A stretch of DNA of 64,000 bases, from NCBI GenBank assembly GCA_041392665.1, contig JAWKLQ010000026.1, forward strand, positions 79,776-143,775. The letters are read 5' to 3'. Under the pieces are notes generated by a model, which saw only the letters and a list, made by a program, of their open reading frames with translations, did not search any database and was not told the DNA's origin. This DNA is from Flavilitoribacter sp020436695 (lineage in GTDB: Bacteria > Bacteroidota > Bacteroidia > Chitinophagales > Saprospiraceae). The stretch's first letter is position 1. Every line of letters starts with the position of its first letter. The translations under genes were made by a program, and so were the position numbers. Of the stretch, positions 17,835 through 26,867 are shown in pieces.

Positions 17835-18917
17835 ATGGAGAAAATAAAAGTAGGGATCAGTATTGGAGATATCAACGGCATAGGCATAGAGGTGATCATT
17901 AAAAGTTTGAGCGCGGAACAGTTGCTCAATTATTGTACCCCGGTGATCTATGGTTCCAGCAAGGTGCTTTCCTATCATAAGAATATTGTGGATATTGATT
18001 TTCATTTTCACAGTATCCGTTCTATCGATCAGATACAACCCGGGAAGATCAATATCATCAACTGCTGGCAGGATAATGTAAATATCACGCTGGGCAAGGC
18101 TACCAAAGAAGGAGGAGAATTCGCCCTGCGCTCACTGGATGCCGCTGCCAAAGATCTGAAAGAAGGACACATCGATGCATTGGTAACTGCTCCAATCAAT
18201 AAGGAGGCGATGAAGATGGCGGAGTTTAAATTTACCGGCCACACCGAGTTTTTGACCTATCTGCTGGACGGAGAGGAGAATCTGATGTTCATGGTTAATG
18301 AAGGTCTCCGCGTTGGGCTGGCTACCAACCACCTGCCGCTGGATCAGGTGGCTCCTCACCTGACTAAAGACCTGCTGATGCGCAAACTACGCATCATGGA
18401 TGAAAGCCTGAGAATGGATTTCGGCATCGAACGTCCTGCTATTGCAGTGTTGGGCCTCAACCCCCACGCCAGTGATAATGGCGTTATCGGCGATGATGAA
18501 GAAAGAACGATCCGTCCGGCTATCGTAGAATGTAAGAAAAAAGGAATGATGGTAGTGGGGCCATTTGCTGCTGACGGCTTTTTCGGCTCGGGGCAATATC
18601 GAAAATACGATGGTATCCTGGCCATGTATCACGATCAGGGCCTGATCCCTTTCAAATTGCTTTCTTTCGGTAACGGGATCAATTTTACCGCCGGTCTGGG
18701 ACGGATCAGAACCTCACCTGATCATGGAACCGGTTTCGATATTGCAGGGCAAAACCTGGCAGATCCGTCTTCTTTCCGTAAGGCACTTTTCCTGGCCATG
18801 GATATTGCCCGCAATCGCATGCAGTATACCGATATGCACGCCAATGTATTGGTGAAAAGAGAGCAGCCGCAGGAAGATGAGAATGCCGGAAGCCTGCGGG
18901 ATGAGGAAGTCGGTTAA
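17835..18917 (+). CDS. pdxA: 4-hydroxythreonine-4-phosphate dehydrogenase
   Basis: A 360-residue PdxA with the expected landmarks: GISIGDINGIGIEVI at the N-terminus, LVTAPINKEAMK, the metal-ligand region FTGHTEFL, LNPHASDNG, and MYHDQGLIPFKLL followed by TSPDHGTGFDIAG. It makes the amino-ketone intermediate of deoxyxylulose-dependent pyridoxal phosphate synthesis in the cytoplasm. The C-terminal ~20 residues (REQPQEDENAGSLRDEEVG) are an acidic tail beyond the usual family end. It is divergent from rsmA, with a TATTTTTG promoter box upstream. Confidence 0.95.
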   Translation: MEKIKVGISIGDINGIGIEVIIKSLSAEQLLNYCTPVIYGSSKVLSYHKNIVDIDFHFHSIRSIDQIQPGKINIINCWQDNVNITLGKATKEGGEFALRSLDAAAKDLKEGHIDALVTAPINKEAMKMAEFKFTGHTEFLTYLLDGEENLMFMVNEGLRVGLATNHLPLDQVAPHLTKDLLMRKLRIMDESLRMDFGIERPAIAVLGLNPHASDNGVIGDDEERTIRPAIVECKKKGMMVVGPFAADGFFGSGQYRKYDGILAMYHDQGLIPFKLLSFGNGINFTAGLGRIRTSPDHGTGFDIAGQNLADPSSFRKALFLAMDIARNRMQYTDMHANVLVKREQPQEDENAGSLRDEEVG

Positions 18918-19138
18918 AACGCAGTTTAAGAAGATGAGCCCCCGAAATAGTAAAGGGGTGTTTAATATGAACGCCTTGCTGCTTAAAGTCAACACTTTGA
19001 ACCATTTATAAATTCCCGGCGTTTTATGTAATTGCACATTAAACAGCCGGTAATAATCTTTTTTGAAAGCTTTTTAATGTTCGATTTTGGAGGTGAAATG
19101 CCAAAGTCGGGGCAGGTACAACAAAATCGTGGAATGTT

Positions 19139-19516
19139 ATGGAAATGCAAAGCCATTCAGTAAGTCGATATAGTGACGATGATCTGGAGGAGTTTCGGTT
19201 GCTCATTGAAAAGAAATTGACCAGGGCCCGGGGCCAGCTTAAATATTACGAACAACAGTTGCGGGATATGGCCGATAGTCCGGATGCCAAGATCCGCGGC
19301 CTGGACGACGGGACCGGAACGGCGGAAAGTGAAGCTATCAGCAGTATGGCGCAAAGACAACAGAAACTGATCCAGCATCTGGATAATGCCTTGATCCGCA
19401 TTCAGAATAAAACCTACGGTGTTTGCCGGGAAACCGGAAAGCTTATTGCCAAGGAAAGACTAAAGGCGGTACCTCATGCCACTTTGAGCATTGCAGCCAA
19501 ACAAAATCGCAAATAG
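19139..19516 (+). CDS. DksA/TraR-like protein with degenerate zinc finger
   Basis: A 125-residue protein with an N-terminal coiled coil (YSDDDLEEFRLLIEKKLTRA onward) and a C-terminal DksA/TraR-type segment YGVCRETGKLIAKERLKAVP. Only one cysteine of the C4 zinc site remains, as is common for Bacteroidota members of this family. DksA proteins act in the secondary channel of RNA polymerase together with ppGpp; whether this version does so is not shown by sequence. It precedes lspA by 91 bp, a frequent arrangement in this phylum. Confidence 0.85.
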   Translation: MEMQSHSVSRYSDDDLEEFRLLIEKKLTRARGQLKYYEQQLRDMADSPDAKIRGLDDGTGTAESEAISSMAQRQQKLIQHLDNALIRIQNKTYGVCRETGKLIAKERLKAVPHATLSIAAKQNRK

Positions 19517-19540
19517 GCAATATTTGGGTGTAATTCTACG

Positions 19541-19548
19541 TATTTTTG
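19541..19548 (+). promoter_or_regulatory. -7 box (TATTTTTG) for lspA
   Basis: An exact TAnnTTTG match 59 bases before the TTG start of lspA. It suggests that lspA has its own promoter in addition to any read-through from the DksA-like gene. Confidence 0.55.
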
Positions 19549-19607
19549 CCACCCTAAGTAATTTGATGGACATGCATATCCATCATTAAAGCAAAAGAAG
19601 CATTCTG

Positions 19608-20378
19608 TTGAAAAAGATTACAAAAGTCTGGTTGGTAGTTGCAGGTGTACTGTTGATAGACCAGGCACTGAAGATCTGGGTTAAGACCCAGATGTCATAC
19701 GGAGAGGAGATCCCTTTATTCGGTTTGCCCTGGGCGCTGATCCATTTCGTGGAGAATGACGGCATGGCCTTTGGGGTTACCTTTGGTGGCGCTTACGGAA
19801 AACTGGCGCTTAGCCTTTTTCGAATAGTGGCGGTCGGCTTTCTGGTCTACTATCTACGTTTTCTGGAAAAAGCCGGTGCTTCGGTTGGTTTATTGGTTAG
19901 TTTCGGCCTGATCCTGGCGGGAGCTGTGGGGAATATCCTGGATAGTGCTTTTTATGGTCTGATATTTTCTGAATCGGTTCCTTACGGCGATCCGGCGGTA
20001 CTCTTTCCGGCTGAAGGCGGTTATGCTCCCTTTTTATACGGCAAAGTGGTTGATATGCTCTATTTTCCAATGTTTTCGGGTTATTTCCCGGACTGGTTCC
20101 CGATTTGGGGTGGTGAGCGTTTCATGTTCTTTAAGCCGGTATTCAATATTGCGGATACGGCCATTACGCTGGGTGTGCTTAATATCCTTCTTTTTCAGCG
20201 TAGTTTCTTCAGCAGTTCGCACGAACCCGAAAAAACGGAAGGAACTGCAGAACCGGCAAGTACTGTTTTACATGATACAACAACGGCAGAGACTGCAGGA
20301 GAAAGCACTGAGGTCGATGCTGATGATACAGATACTACTGCGAATGCCGGGACCAAGCCGAATCTCAGCATTGAGTAA
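19608..20378 (+). CDS. lspA: prolipoprotein signal peptidase II
   Basis: A 256-residue inner-membrane aspartyl protease that cleaves lipoprotein signal peptides. It must start at the TTG at 19608 because the next in-frame Met lies after the first membrane helix (VWLVVAGVLLIDQALKIWVK). The first catalytic Asp is in FVENDGMAFG and the second in FNIADTAITLG. A ~35-residue insert (YGLIFSESVPYGDPAVLFPA onward) between helices is usual in this phylum. The last ~50 residues form an unusual acidic, Thr/Glu/Asp-rich tail without hydrophobic segments, well past the normal end. A strong terminator follows. Confidence 0.95.
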   Translation: MKKITKVWLVVAGVLLIDQALKIWVKTQMSYGEEIPLFGLPWALIHFVENDGMAFGVTFGGAYGKLALSLFRIVAVGFLVYYLRFLEKAGASVGLLVSFGLILAGAVGNILDSAFYGLIFSESVPYGDPAVLFPAEGGYAPFLYGKVVDMLYFPMFSGYFPDWFPIWGGERFMFFKPVFNIADTAITLGVLNILLFQRSFFSSSHEPEKTEGTAEPASTVLHDTTTAETAGESTEVDADDTDTTANAGTKPNLSIE

Positions 20379-20409
20379 TAGTTGGTGCGGCTAGTCTCTA
20401 AGAAAAAAT

Positions 20410-20445
20410 AAGCCCGATCTTCCAGCAGGAGGATCGGGCTTTTAT
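20410..20445 (+). terminator. rho-independent terminator after lspA
   Basis: A 14-bp stem (AAGCCCGATCTTCC with one G-T pair, loop AGCA) is followed by TTTAT. It also ends just before the convergent YceI gene. Confidence 0.8.
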
Positions 20446-20497
20446 CATTTGATCAGATTATTGATGCCGGAAAACCGGCAGCGAAAACCTGATATTA

Positions 20498-21184
20498 TTA
20501 CATGTTAGCTGTCTGCGGAGCAGATTTCAGGTCGATCTGCAGACCGATCTCATCGTGAATAGCTTCGTCTTTGGGAGCACCCAGCAGGCCGGATTTGAAA
20601 TTAACGCCCCACTCGGTACGGTTGATGGTGAACTTCGGAGTAGAAGCCATCACACCGTTTTCGGTGATCTCCACCTTAGCCGGAACGGTTACGCTCTTGG
20701 TAACACCCTTCATGGTCAGGTTACCGGTCAGGTTGTAATTAGCATCCGGATTGTCAGTAGCCGGCTCCACACTGGTGATCGCAAAAGTGGCTGTAGGATA
20801 GGTCTCTACCTCGAAGAAGTCACCGGTTTTCAGGTGGCCTTCCAGTTTGGCCTGTTTGTCGGTACCGGCCAGATCTTTGTTAGCAATAGAGTTCATATCC
20901 AATACGAAATTCCCTCCTACCAATTCATCATTCTCTACCAGAAGCTCGCCGGTAGAAACTTTAACGGTGCCCATGTGTTCGCCGCCCGGTTTGCTACCTA
21001 CCCAGTTGATCACACTGGCGTCGGTATCCACCATGTATACCATTGCATCGTCGGAGGCTTCGGTAGACTCAACGCTTACAGCGTCTTCAGCTTCTACTTT
21101 CTGGCCTTCCGGTGCTTCGGCACAGGCTACCATGAGCATACTCATGAAAACAGTAGCAATAAATAATTGGACTGTGGTCTTCAT
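20498..21184 (-). CDS. YceI-family lipoprotein
   Basis: A 228-residue protein with a lipoprotein signal (MKTTVQLFIATVFMSMLMVA then Cys21) and an acidic linker to about residue 45. The rest is a YceI lipocalin-like beta barrel: INWVGSKPGGEHMGTVKVST, then LDMNSIANKDLAG, HLKTGDFF, and LTMKGVTKSVTVP. YceI barrels bind isoprenoids or similar lipids. It should be lipidated and sit in the envelope. The next gene upstream on the same strand is a CarH-like MerR regulator, and a near-palindrome lies between them. Confidence 0.9.
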   Translation of the reverse strand: MKTTVQLFIATVFMSMLMVACAEAPEGQKVEAEDAVSVESTEASDDAMVYMVDTDASVINWVGSKPGGEHMGTVKVSTGELLVENDELVGGNFVLDMNSIANKDLAGTDKQAKLEGHLKTGDFFEVETYPTATFAITSVEPATDNPDANYNLTGNLTMKGVTKSVTVPAKVEITENGVMASTPKFTINRTEWGVNFKSGLLGAPKDEAIHDEIGLQIDLKSAPQTANM

Positions 21185-21281
21185 CTTAAAAGATTTTAAT
21201 TAAAGCGTGTTGAAATAGAAAAAGCTCGCTACTCTTCATTGGTAACGGGCTTTATGAAGGGATAACAGTAAAGGCTACAAG

Positions 21282-21302
21282 ATTGTTGTATATACAAGCA
21301 AT
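21282..21302. promoter_or_regulatory. near-palindrome between MerR and YceI genes
   Basis: TTGTATATACAA (21286-21297) is a perfect 12-bp palindrome inside the near-symmetrical ATTGTTGTATATACAAGCAA. It lies 102 bases upstream of the YceI start. It has the size and symmetry of a MerR-type operator; which protein binds it is inference. Confidence 0.35.
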
Positions 21303-21329
21303 TAAATCTTGTGAAAATTTTAACACTTT

Positions 21330-22268
21330 TCAGATCCGGTCATTGGTAATAATGGAGGAATTGGGCTTGGGGCGGGGTGTTTTTGCCGGTAAATGATCAA
21401 TAAAATACAGTACCTGATCCAGGCTCTCCAGTGCTCTTATATTACCCTGCGATTCGATCTGCTGAGCTACTACCTGATAACCGGAAACCAGGACGCACAC
21501 CCCCGGCAGAACATGTTGCAGCCGGTTTAGGTATTGCTGGACCGACTCTTTGGCAAACGTTTCGGTAATAAGGGTGAAGATAAAGTCGGGCTGGTGAATG
21601 CGGTAAGCATCTTCCAGATCATCAACCGAGATTTCCTGCCCGAGATAGATGGTCGGCAGCTTTCGGGATTTCAACAGATAGAGCATGAACAATAGGCTCA
21701 ATTCCTGTCTTTCACCTTCCGGCAGATAGATCATAAACTGTTTACCCTGATCTCTGGGAATGATCGGAAGCTGGTCGATCGCTACAATGATCTTCTGTCG
21801 GATCAGATAACTGATAAAATTTTCCTGCACAGGAGTGATCGAACCGGTCAGCCACAGCAAACTGAGCTTGTCCAAAAAGGGAAAGATCACTTCCAGCATG
21901 GTGCGTTCGAAGCCGATCTGCTCAACATTAGTGGACACGATCCGGTCGAATTTCCCCTCATCCAGTTCCATCATCGACAACGTGAGCGCATCCAGCTGGG
22001 CATTATAAGTGCCGCTCACTTCTGAGTAAAGAGCTACATTTTCGGCTATTTCCTCCTCACTCATTTCGGCGATCCGGGAAATGCGTATCCCGTTCTTATT
22101 CAGCAAAGCGATGTTGAGCAACAATTTCAGGTCTTCATCCTGATAATAGCGGATATTGGTCTGGGTACGTTTGGGGGTGAGAATACCGTAGCGCTGCTCC
22201 CACGCACGTATGGTGTGAGCCTTAATTCCCGATAACTTTTCCAGATCCTTAATGGAATAAATCGCCAC
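21330..22268 (-). CDS. MerR-family regulator with cobalamin-binding-like domain
   Basis: A 312-residue regulator. Residues 1-70 are a MerR winged helix (YSIKDLEKLSGIKAHTIRAW, then EQRYGIL). The middle is a helical B12-binding cap and the C-terminal ~130 residues a Rossmann-like B12-binding fold, as in CarH/LitR light sensors. In the expected E-x-H motif, here GERQELSLLF, the histidine is replaced by glutamine, so classic axial cobalamin binding is doubtful. Related genes in Bacteroidota often sit beside carotenoid and YceI genes; here the neighbour is YceI. Cytoplasmic DNA-binding regulator; signal and targets unknown. Confidence 0.88.
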   Translation of the reverse strand: MAIYSIKDLEKLSGIKAHTIRAWEQRYGILTPKRTQTNIRYYQDEDLKLLLNIALLNKNGIRISRIAEMSEEEIAENVALYSEVSGTYNAQLDALTLSMMELDEGKFDRIVSTNVEQIGFERTMLEVIFPFLDKLSLLWLTGSITPVQENFISYLIRQKIIVAIDQLPIIPRDQGKQFMIYLPEGERQELSLLFMLYLLKSRKLPTIYLGQEISVDDLEDAYRIHQPDFIFTLITETFAKESVQQYLNRLQHVLPGVCVLVSGYQVVAQQIESQGNIRALESLDQVLYFIDHLPAKTPRPKPNSSIITNDRI

Positions 22269-22520
22269 TTCTTTATTTTGCTGATAATGTGCAAGTTGTC
22301 ATCTACTTGCGCGCTCAGAAGATTAAATAGCTTTTCTACCAAAAACCAAACATCAATGCAAAGAAAAGGTTTATAAATCTTTTGCTCTATCTATAGTAGA
22401 CGTGCATTTTATGGAAATTTGGTACATTTACATATATTTAATTCATACAATACACGCCTACCCGCCCCCAAGTTGATAGCTACATATTAATCTGATTGTT
22501 CAATTATCAAATTTGTGCCC

Positions 22521-25370
22521 ATGAAGCTAAGGCATCTCATTGCAATTAGCGCATGTATGCTGCTATTTTCGTTTATATCAGTTGCTCAGGTTGGTTGTGA
22601 ATATCAATTGGAACTTTATGATTCTTTTGGAGATGGATGGAACGGTGGTTTTCTTACAGTAACCATAAACGACAAACCTGAGCAATATCCCTTTGTGGAC
22701 GGCAATCAGAAAAATTATTCTATTCTGTTGATAGAAGGTGATTCTTTATTCATCCGGTTTACCCCCGGCGTTTTCCCTTTTGAGAACTCCTTTGCCTTAT
22801 TTGATGCTGAGGGTACTGAAATATACCACAGCGATCAGAATCCTGATCCCGACGACGTCTTTTCCATCCGGGTGGATTGTCCTGCCTGTCCGAACCTGCT
22901 GTCGAATGCTATGGAAATTTCGGATGTGCGTCACGACCGGGTCGACCTGGAATGGATCCAGAATGATCCGGAAGGTACCTATCTGCTTTGGGTAGTGCCC
23001 GATGGGACCGACCCGTCTAGTCAGGATCCCATCCGTTTAGCGGGTAAAGCACGACACCGGGTACAGATGCTGGACGAGCATTCGGAGTACGATGTTTACC
23101 TACAGACCATCTGCACCAATGGCGATACCAGCAATCAGATCGGTCCTTTTTCTTTCCAGACCCTGTGGGCAAAGGATGTAGGTGTGAAAACCCTCGTTTC
23201 GCCGGTTTCGGATTGTGGTCTTCCAGCGGATGGCATTATTTCCCTAACTATTAAAAACTACGGGGGGGCTCCTCAGACACTCATACCCTTTAACTATAGT
23301 ATCAACGGCATTCCCGGCGGGGTTATGCATCCGAATGACGGCGTATTTACCGGAGTATTGAGTTTTGACAGTACCGCGGTAGTCAGTTTTGACGATGGTT
23401 ATGATTTTTCCAATCCGAAAACATACAACATAAAGGTATGGACGGAGCTGGAGGGTGATCCCAATCCGGATAATGATACCCTCACAGTAAATGTAGTTCA
23501 TACTCCCCTTATCTATGAATTTCCGCATCTATTTGATTTTGAGAGCGGTGATCAGGGGTGGATGCTGGCTCCGGAAAGTGTATCCGCTTCTTTGGAATTG
23601 GGGATGCCGTCAAACAATGTGATCAATACCGCCTACAGCGGGCGTAATGCCTGGGTAACTAATCTCAATGGAAACTATAATAACCGGGAGTGTTCCATGC
23701 TGTTGTCCCCCTGTTTCAATTTCAAATTACTCGACCAGGATCCTGTATTTTCTTTTGCATTGTTTGTTGTAACGGAATCCACCTTCGACGGTGTCTGGGT
23801 AGAAACATCCCTGGACGGAGGACCGTGGGAAAAACTGGGGGCCTTCAATGCCGGAGGGAGTTTCTGGTACAGTGCTATAGACGATAAATACGGTGACTGG
23901 TGGAGTGGTGACAATCTTTACGCCGGTTGGCGTACGGTGAGTTATCCGATGTTTGGTTTTGCCGGAAAAGAGGACGTGCGCATCCGCATCGTCTTCAAAT
24001 CGGACGACGCTGTGACCCGCGAGGGTATCGGCATTGATGACATTTACATTAGTCAGCCTTTTGTGAATAATCTGATGGCAAAACAGGTAGTGGCCGATAT
24101 CGACGACGATTGCGGGGATGTTATGACGCCAGTAACCTTTACTTTTCGCAATGACGGTTCGGATACGCAAAGCTCATTTAAAGTGGGCTACCAGGTGAAC
24201 GATCAACCGGTAGTTGTTGAGACTTATTCCGGCGAATTGTTGCCGGGAGCCAGCGCGTCCTATACCTTTTCCCAAACATTCGAAAGTATCGAACCCGGAG
24301 CGTATTACATCAAAGCCTGGACTGAACTGCTGAACGAGGAGTACCTCGGCAATGATACTGTCACTACACTATACTCCACGGCCGGTCCCGGTATCCCGTT
24401 CATGGAGCGTTTTGAGAGCGGTGAGATCCCGGACAACTGGGAAATTGCGAATGACGTGACCGTGGAAAAGGGACACAATAGCGGTACTTACGTACTCTTT
24501 GATAACCTCTGGGAGGAAGACCGTGAATTTACGGCAGTGACACCTTTGTTGGGGCCAATCGCCACGGGCGATACGTTGGTCTTCAAATATCGTTTCGTCA
24601 ACTTCATGGGCATGGGGCTTAATCCGACCGTTTTAAGCGATAAGGACTCGCTGCTGATCGAAATATCTACGGATTGCGGCATGTCGTTTGAACCGACCTG
24701 GGTGATCGATGCTACTAATCATGAGACCAGGAATGCCTTCAGGGCAGTGCATTATCCGCTGGATGAATTTGCCGGACAGTGGATAAAAGTTCGCTTTCGT
24801 GTAGTGTGGGGCGGCGGAGATTACTACTTTGACCTGGACGATGTCAATATCCGGCGCTGTCCGCCTTCTCTAAACCTACAGGCAACTGTAAGCCGGCCTA
24901 CAGATGAAATGGCCAACGGGAGCATCAGGATCGGGGCATCCGGGGGGATCACACCGTATTTCTACAGCTGGAATACCGGCGCTGAGCAGGCGTCGCTGGG
25001 AAATCTGCTACCCGGGTTCTACGAAGTAGTTGTTTATGATCAGCAGGGATGTCGTGATGAGCTATCCGTTATCCTGGAATCGGTGGTTGCCGCCGAAGAG
25101 CCGGAATCGCAACTCAGTGACATACGCGTATTTCCTAACCCGAATTCCGGAAAAAGTATATTGCAGATCAGGCTGGAGCGGGCTTATGATCTGCAACTGT
25201 CGTTATTCGATGTTCGCGGCCGGCTTATCCGGCAGGATGTTGAACACCAGGTTACGGATCTGCAGTATCCGGTGGATCTCACTGGAGAGGCCGACGGGAT
25301 TTATTTCCTGCGTGTAATGCTTGAAAATGAGGTCCGGACGATGCGAATTTTGAAGACGACAAACTATTGA
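22521..25370 (+). CDS. large secreted T9SS cargo protein with FN3-like and jelly-roll domains
   Basis: A 949-residue protein from the ATG at 22521, preferred over the GTG two codons upstream. Signal peptide MKLRHLIAISACMLLFSFIS then VAQ. In order: a ~100-residue beta domain with DSFGDGWNGG, a fibronectin-III-like domain (~125-205), two CARDB-like repeats with FNYSINGIPGG and VGYQVNDQP, jelly-roll domains with DIYISQP and DLDDVNIRRC, a SprB-like repeat (GITPYFYSWNTGAE), and a C-terminal type A sorting domain (IRVFPNPNSGK ... GIYFLRV). It is exported by the type IX system and probably attached to the cell surface. No enzyme motif is visible; adhesion is possible. Confidence 0.88.
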   Translation: MKLRHLIAISACMLLFSFISVAQVGCEYQLELYDSFGDGWNGGFLTVTINDKPEQYPFVDGNQKNYSILLIEGDSLFIRFTPGVFPFENSFALFDAEGTEIYHSDQNPDPDDVFSIRVDCPACPNLLSNAMEISDVRHDRVDLEWIQNDPEGTYLLWVVPDGTDPSSQDPIRLAGKARHRVQMLDEHSEYDVYLQTICTNGDTSNQIGPFSFQTLWAKDVGVKTLVSPVSDCGLPADGIISLTIKNYGGAPQTLIPFNYSINGIPGGVMHPNDGVFTGVLSFDSTAVVSFDDGYDFSNPKTYNIKVWTELEGDPNPDNDTLTVNVVHTPLIYEFPHLFDFESGDQGWMLAPESVSASLELGMPSNNVINTAYSGRNAWVTNLNGNYNNRECSMLLSPCFNFKLLDQDPVFSFALFVVTESTFDGVWVETSLDGGPWEKLGAFNAGGSFWYSAIDDKYGDWWSGDNLYAGWRTVSYPMFGFAGKEDVRIRIVFKSDDAVTREGIGIDDIYISQPFVNNLMAKQVVADIDDDCGDVMTPVTFTFRNDGSDTQSSFKVGYQVNDQPVVVETYSGELLPGASASYTFSQTFESIEPGAYYIKAWTELLNEEYLGNDTVTTLYSTAGPGIPFMERFESGEIPDNWEIANDVTVEKGHNSGTYVLFDNLWEEDREFTAVTPLLGPIATGDTLVFKYRFVNFMGMGLNPTVLSDKDSLLIEISTDCGMSFEPTWVIDATNHETRNAFRAVHYPLDEFAGQWIKVRFRVVWGGGDYYFDLDDVNIRRCPPSLNLQATVSRPTDEMANGSIRIGASGGITPYFYSWNTGAEQASLGNLLPGFYEVVVYDQQGCRDELSVILESVVAAEEPESQLSDIRVFPNPNSGKSILQIRLERAYDLQLSLFDVRGRLIRQDVEHQVTDLQYPVDLTGEADGIYFLRVMLENEVRTMRILKTTNY

Positions 25371-25391
25371 TTAAACTTTTTCTACTGAAGA

Positions 25392-25447
25392 GTGATTTAA
25401 TATATGATCTGTGTGCCATAAACATCTCGAATTCCTATATTAATCAC
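25392..25447. repeat. AT-rich inverted repeat before bshA
   Basis: GTGATTTAATATA (25392-25404) pairs with TATATTAATCAC (25436-25447) with one bulged base. It ends 13 bases before the bshA ATG. It may be a transcript end for the T9SS gene or a leader structure. Confidence 0.35.
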
Positions 25448-25460
25448 ACAGCAGGAACTT

Positions 25461-26612
25461 ATGAAAATTGGAATAGTTTGCTATCCTACTTACGGAGGAA
25501 GCGGTGTAGTAGCGACCGAATTGGGGATGGGATTGGCTGACCGGGGCCACGAAGTACACTTTATTACCTACCGGCGCCCCCCGCGGCTCAATCACTTTCA
25601 CGAAAATCTGTTTTTCCACGAAGTTACGGGAGAGGATTATCCACTCTTTGAGTATCCACCCTATGATACGGCCCTGGCCAGTAAACTGGTAGATGTGGTG
25701 AAATTTGAAGATCTGGATATCTTACACGTTCATTATGCGATACCGCACGCTGCGGTGGCTTACATGGCGAAAAAGATCCTTCTAACGGAAGGACGTTACC
25801 TGCCGGTGGTGACCACCCTGCACGGGACGGATATTACCCTGGTGGGTATGAATAAGGCTTTTGCCCCGGTGGTTGCTTTTTCCATCAATAAATCAGATGG
25901 AGTTACGGCTGTTTCCGAGAGCCTGAAGCAGCAAACACTGGACTATTTCCCCATCGAACGGGATATTAAAGTAATCCACAACTTTGTGGATTTCAAGCGC
26001 TTTAAGAAGATTGATAAGGATCACTTCAAAAAGGCCATCGCACCCGATGGGGAACGTATTCTGATCCATATTTCAAACTTCCGTAAGGTCAAACGTATCG
26101 ATGATGCCATACGGGTATTTGAGCGCGTACATAAGGAAGTGCCTTCCAAATTGCTCCTGATCGGTGACGGACCGGAAAGGCGCAACATGGAAGAGCTTTG
26201 CCGTAAGCTGGATCTGTGTCATGAAGTCCGGTTTCTGGGGAAACAGGATGCGGTGGAAGAACTCCTGTCTATCGGCGATCTGTTCCTGATGCCTTCGGCC
26301 AGTGAAAGTTTTGGTCTGGCGGCTTTGGAAGCCATGGCCTGTGAAGTACCGGTGATCTCCTCCAATATCGGTGGTTTACCGGAAGTGAACATCCACGGGG
26401 AAACCGGCTTTTTGAGTGAAGTTGGGGATATCGAAGATATGGCCCGCAATGCCATTCGCATCTTAAAAGATCCGCAACTCCTACAGCAATTCCGGGATAA
26501 TGCCCTGGCCCAGGCCAAGCGTTTTGATCTCTCGGCTATATTGCCTCATTATGAGGAGTACTATGAACAGGTGATCGCTACGTCCTTATATTCCAAAACT
26601 GGGATTGACTAG
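25461..26612 (+). CDS. bshA: N-acetyl-alpha-D-glucosaminyl L-malate synthase
   Basis: A 383-residue GT4 glycosyltransferase. The opening MKIGIVCYPTYGGSGVVATE and the segment HVHYAIPHA are characteristic of BshA, which joins GlcNAc from UDP-GlcNAc to L-malate in the first step of bacillithiol synthesis. The GT4 donor site reads SASESFGLAALEAMACEVPV (EX7E form). Bacillithiol is the main low-molecular-weight thiol in many Bacteroidota and Firmicutes. bshB and bshC are not in this window. Cytoplasmic. A hairpin follows the stop. Confidence 0.93.
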   Translation: MKIGIVCYPTYGGSGVVATELGMGLADRGHEVHFITYRRPPRLNHFHENLFFHEVTGEDYPLFEYPPYDTALASKLVDVVKFEDLDILHVHYAIPHAAVAYMAKKILLTEGRYLPVVTTLHGTDITLVGMNKAFAPVVAFSINKSDGVTAVSESLKQQTLDYFPIERDIKVIHNFVDFKRFKKIDKDHFKKAIAPDGERILIHISNFRKVKRIDDAIRVFERVHKEVPSKLLLIGDGPERRNMEELCRKLDLCHEVRFLGKQDAVEELLSIGDLFLMPSASESFGLAALEAMACEVPVISSNIGGLPEVNIHGETGFLSEVGDIEDMARNAIRILKDPQLLQQFRDNALAQAKRFDLSAILPHYEEYYEQVIATSLYSKTGID

Positions 26613-26618
26613 CAATGT

Positions 26619-26655
26619 GTAGTTGCCTGACACATCAAAAGTGCCAGGCAACTAC
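26619..26655 (+). terminator. gene-end hairpin after bshA
   Basis: GTAGTTGCCTGACAC (26619-26633) pairs with 26641-26655 with one mismatch around ATCAAAA. There is no T-tract on the plus strand. Confidence 0.55.
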
Positions 26656-26658
26656 AAC

Positions 26659-26690
26659 GAAAAACGCCCCCGGAAATAATCCGGAGGCGT
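26659..26690 (-). terminator. terminator for the sigma factor transcript
   Basis: On the minus strand a 10-bp GC-rich stem (CCGG/GGGGGCGT side, one mismatch, loop ATTATTT) is followed by TTTTCG. It lies 28 bases past the stop of the 49-codon ORF, placing that ORF inside the sigma factor transcript. Confidence 0.7.
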
Positions 26691-26717
26691 CGTCGATTTA
26701 TGGTGTAGTTAGATATT

Positions 26718-26867
26718 TTAAACCTCCCGGTATGACTCTTTTTCGAAGTCGCCCAACGGGCGCACACATTCCTCTTTGTTCACAACAAGTTGTTCGGGGA
26801 TGACATTTGCCGGCGGATGGGCCGGTATATTGGTCCCGAAAAATTCAGGTGTAAAGTTTTGCACCAT
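26718..26867 (-). CDS. 49-codon ORF overlapping the sigma factor stop
   Basis: The sigma factor TAA (26869-26867) and this ATG (26867-26865) share one base, giving TAATG, the classic arrangement for coupled translation. The product would be 49 residues, starting MVQNFTPEFFGTNIPAHPPA and ending FEKESYREV, with one cysteine, several prolines, an acidic C-terminal half, and no signal or membrane segment. A terminator follows 28 bases later, so the transcript is long enough to include it. I know no family for it. A regulator or partner of the sigma factor is a natural guess, nothing more. Its short length means chance cannot be excluded. Confidence 0.5.
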   Translation of the reverse strand: MVQNFTPEFFGTNIPAHPPANVIPEQLVVNKEECVRPLGDFEKESYREV

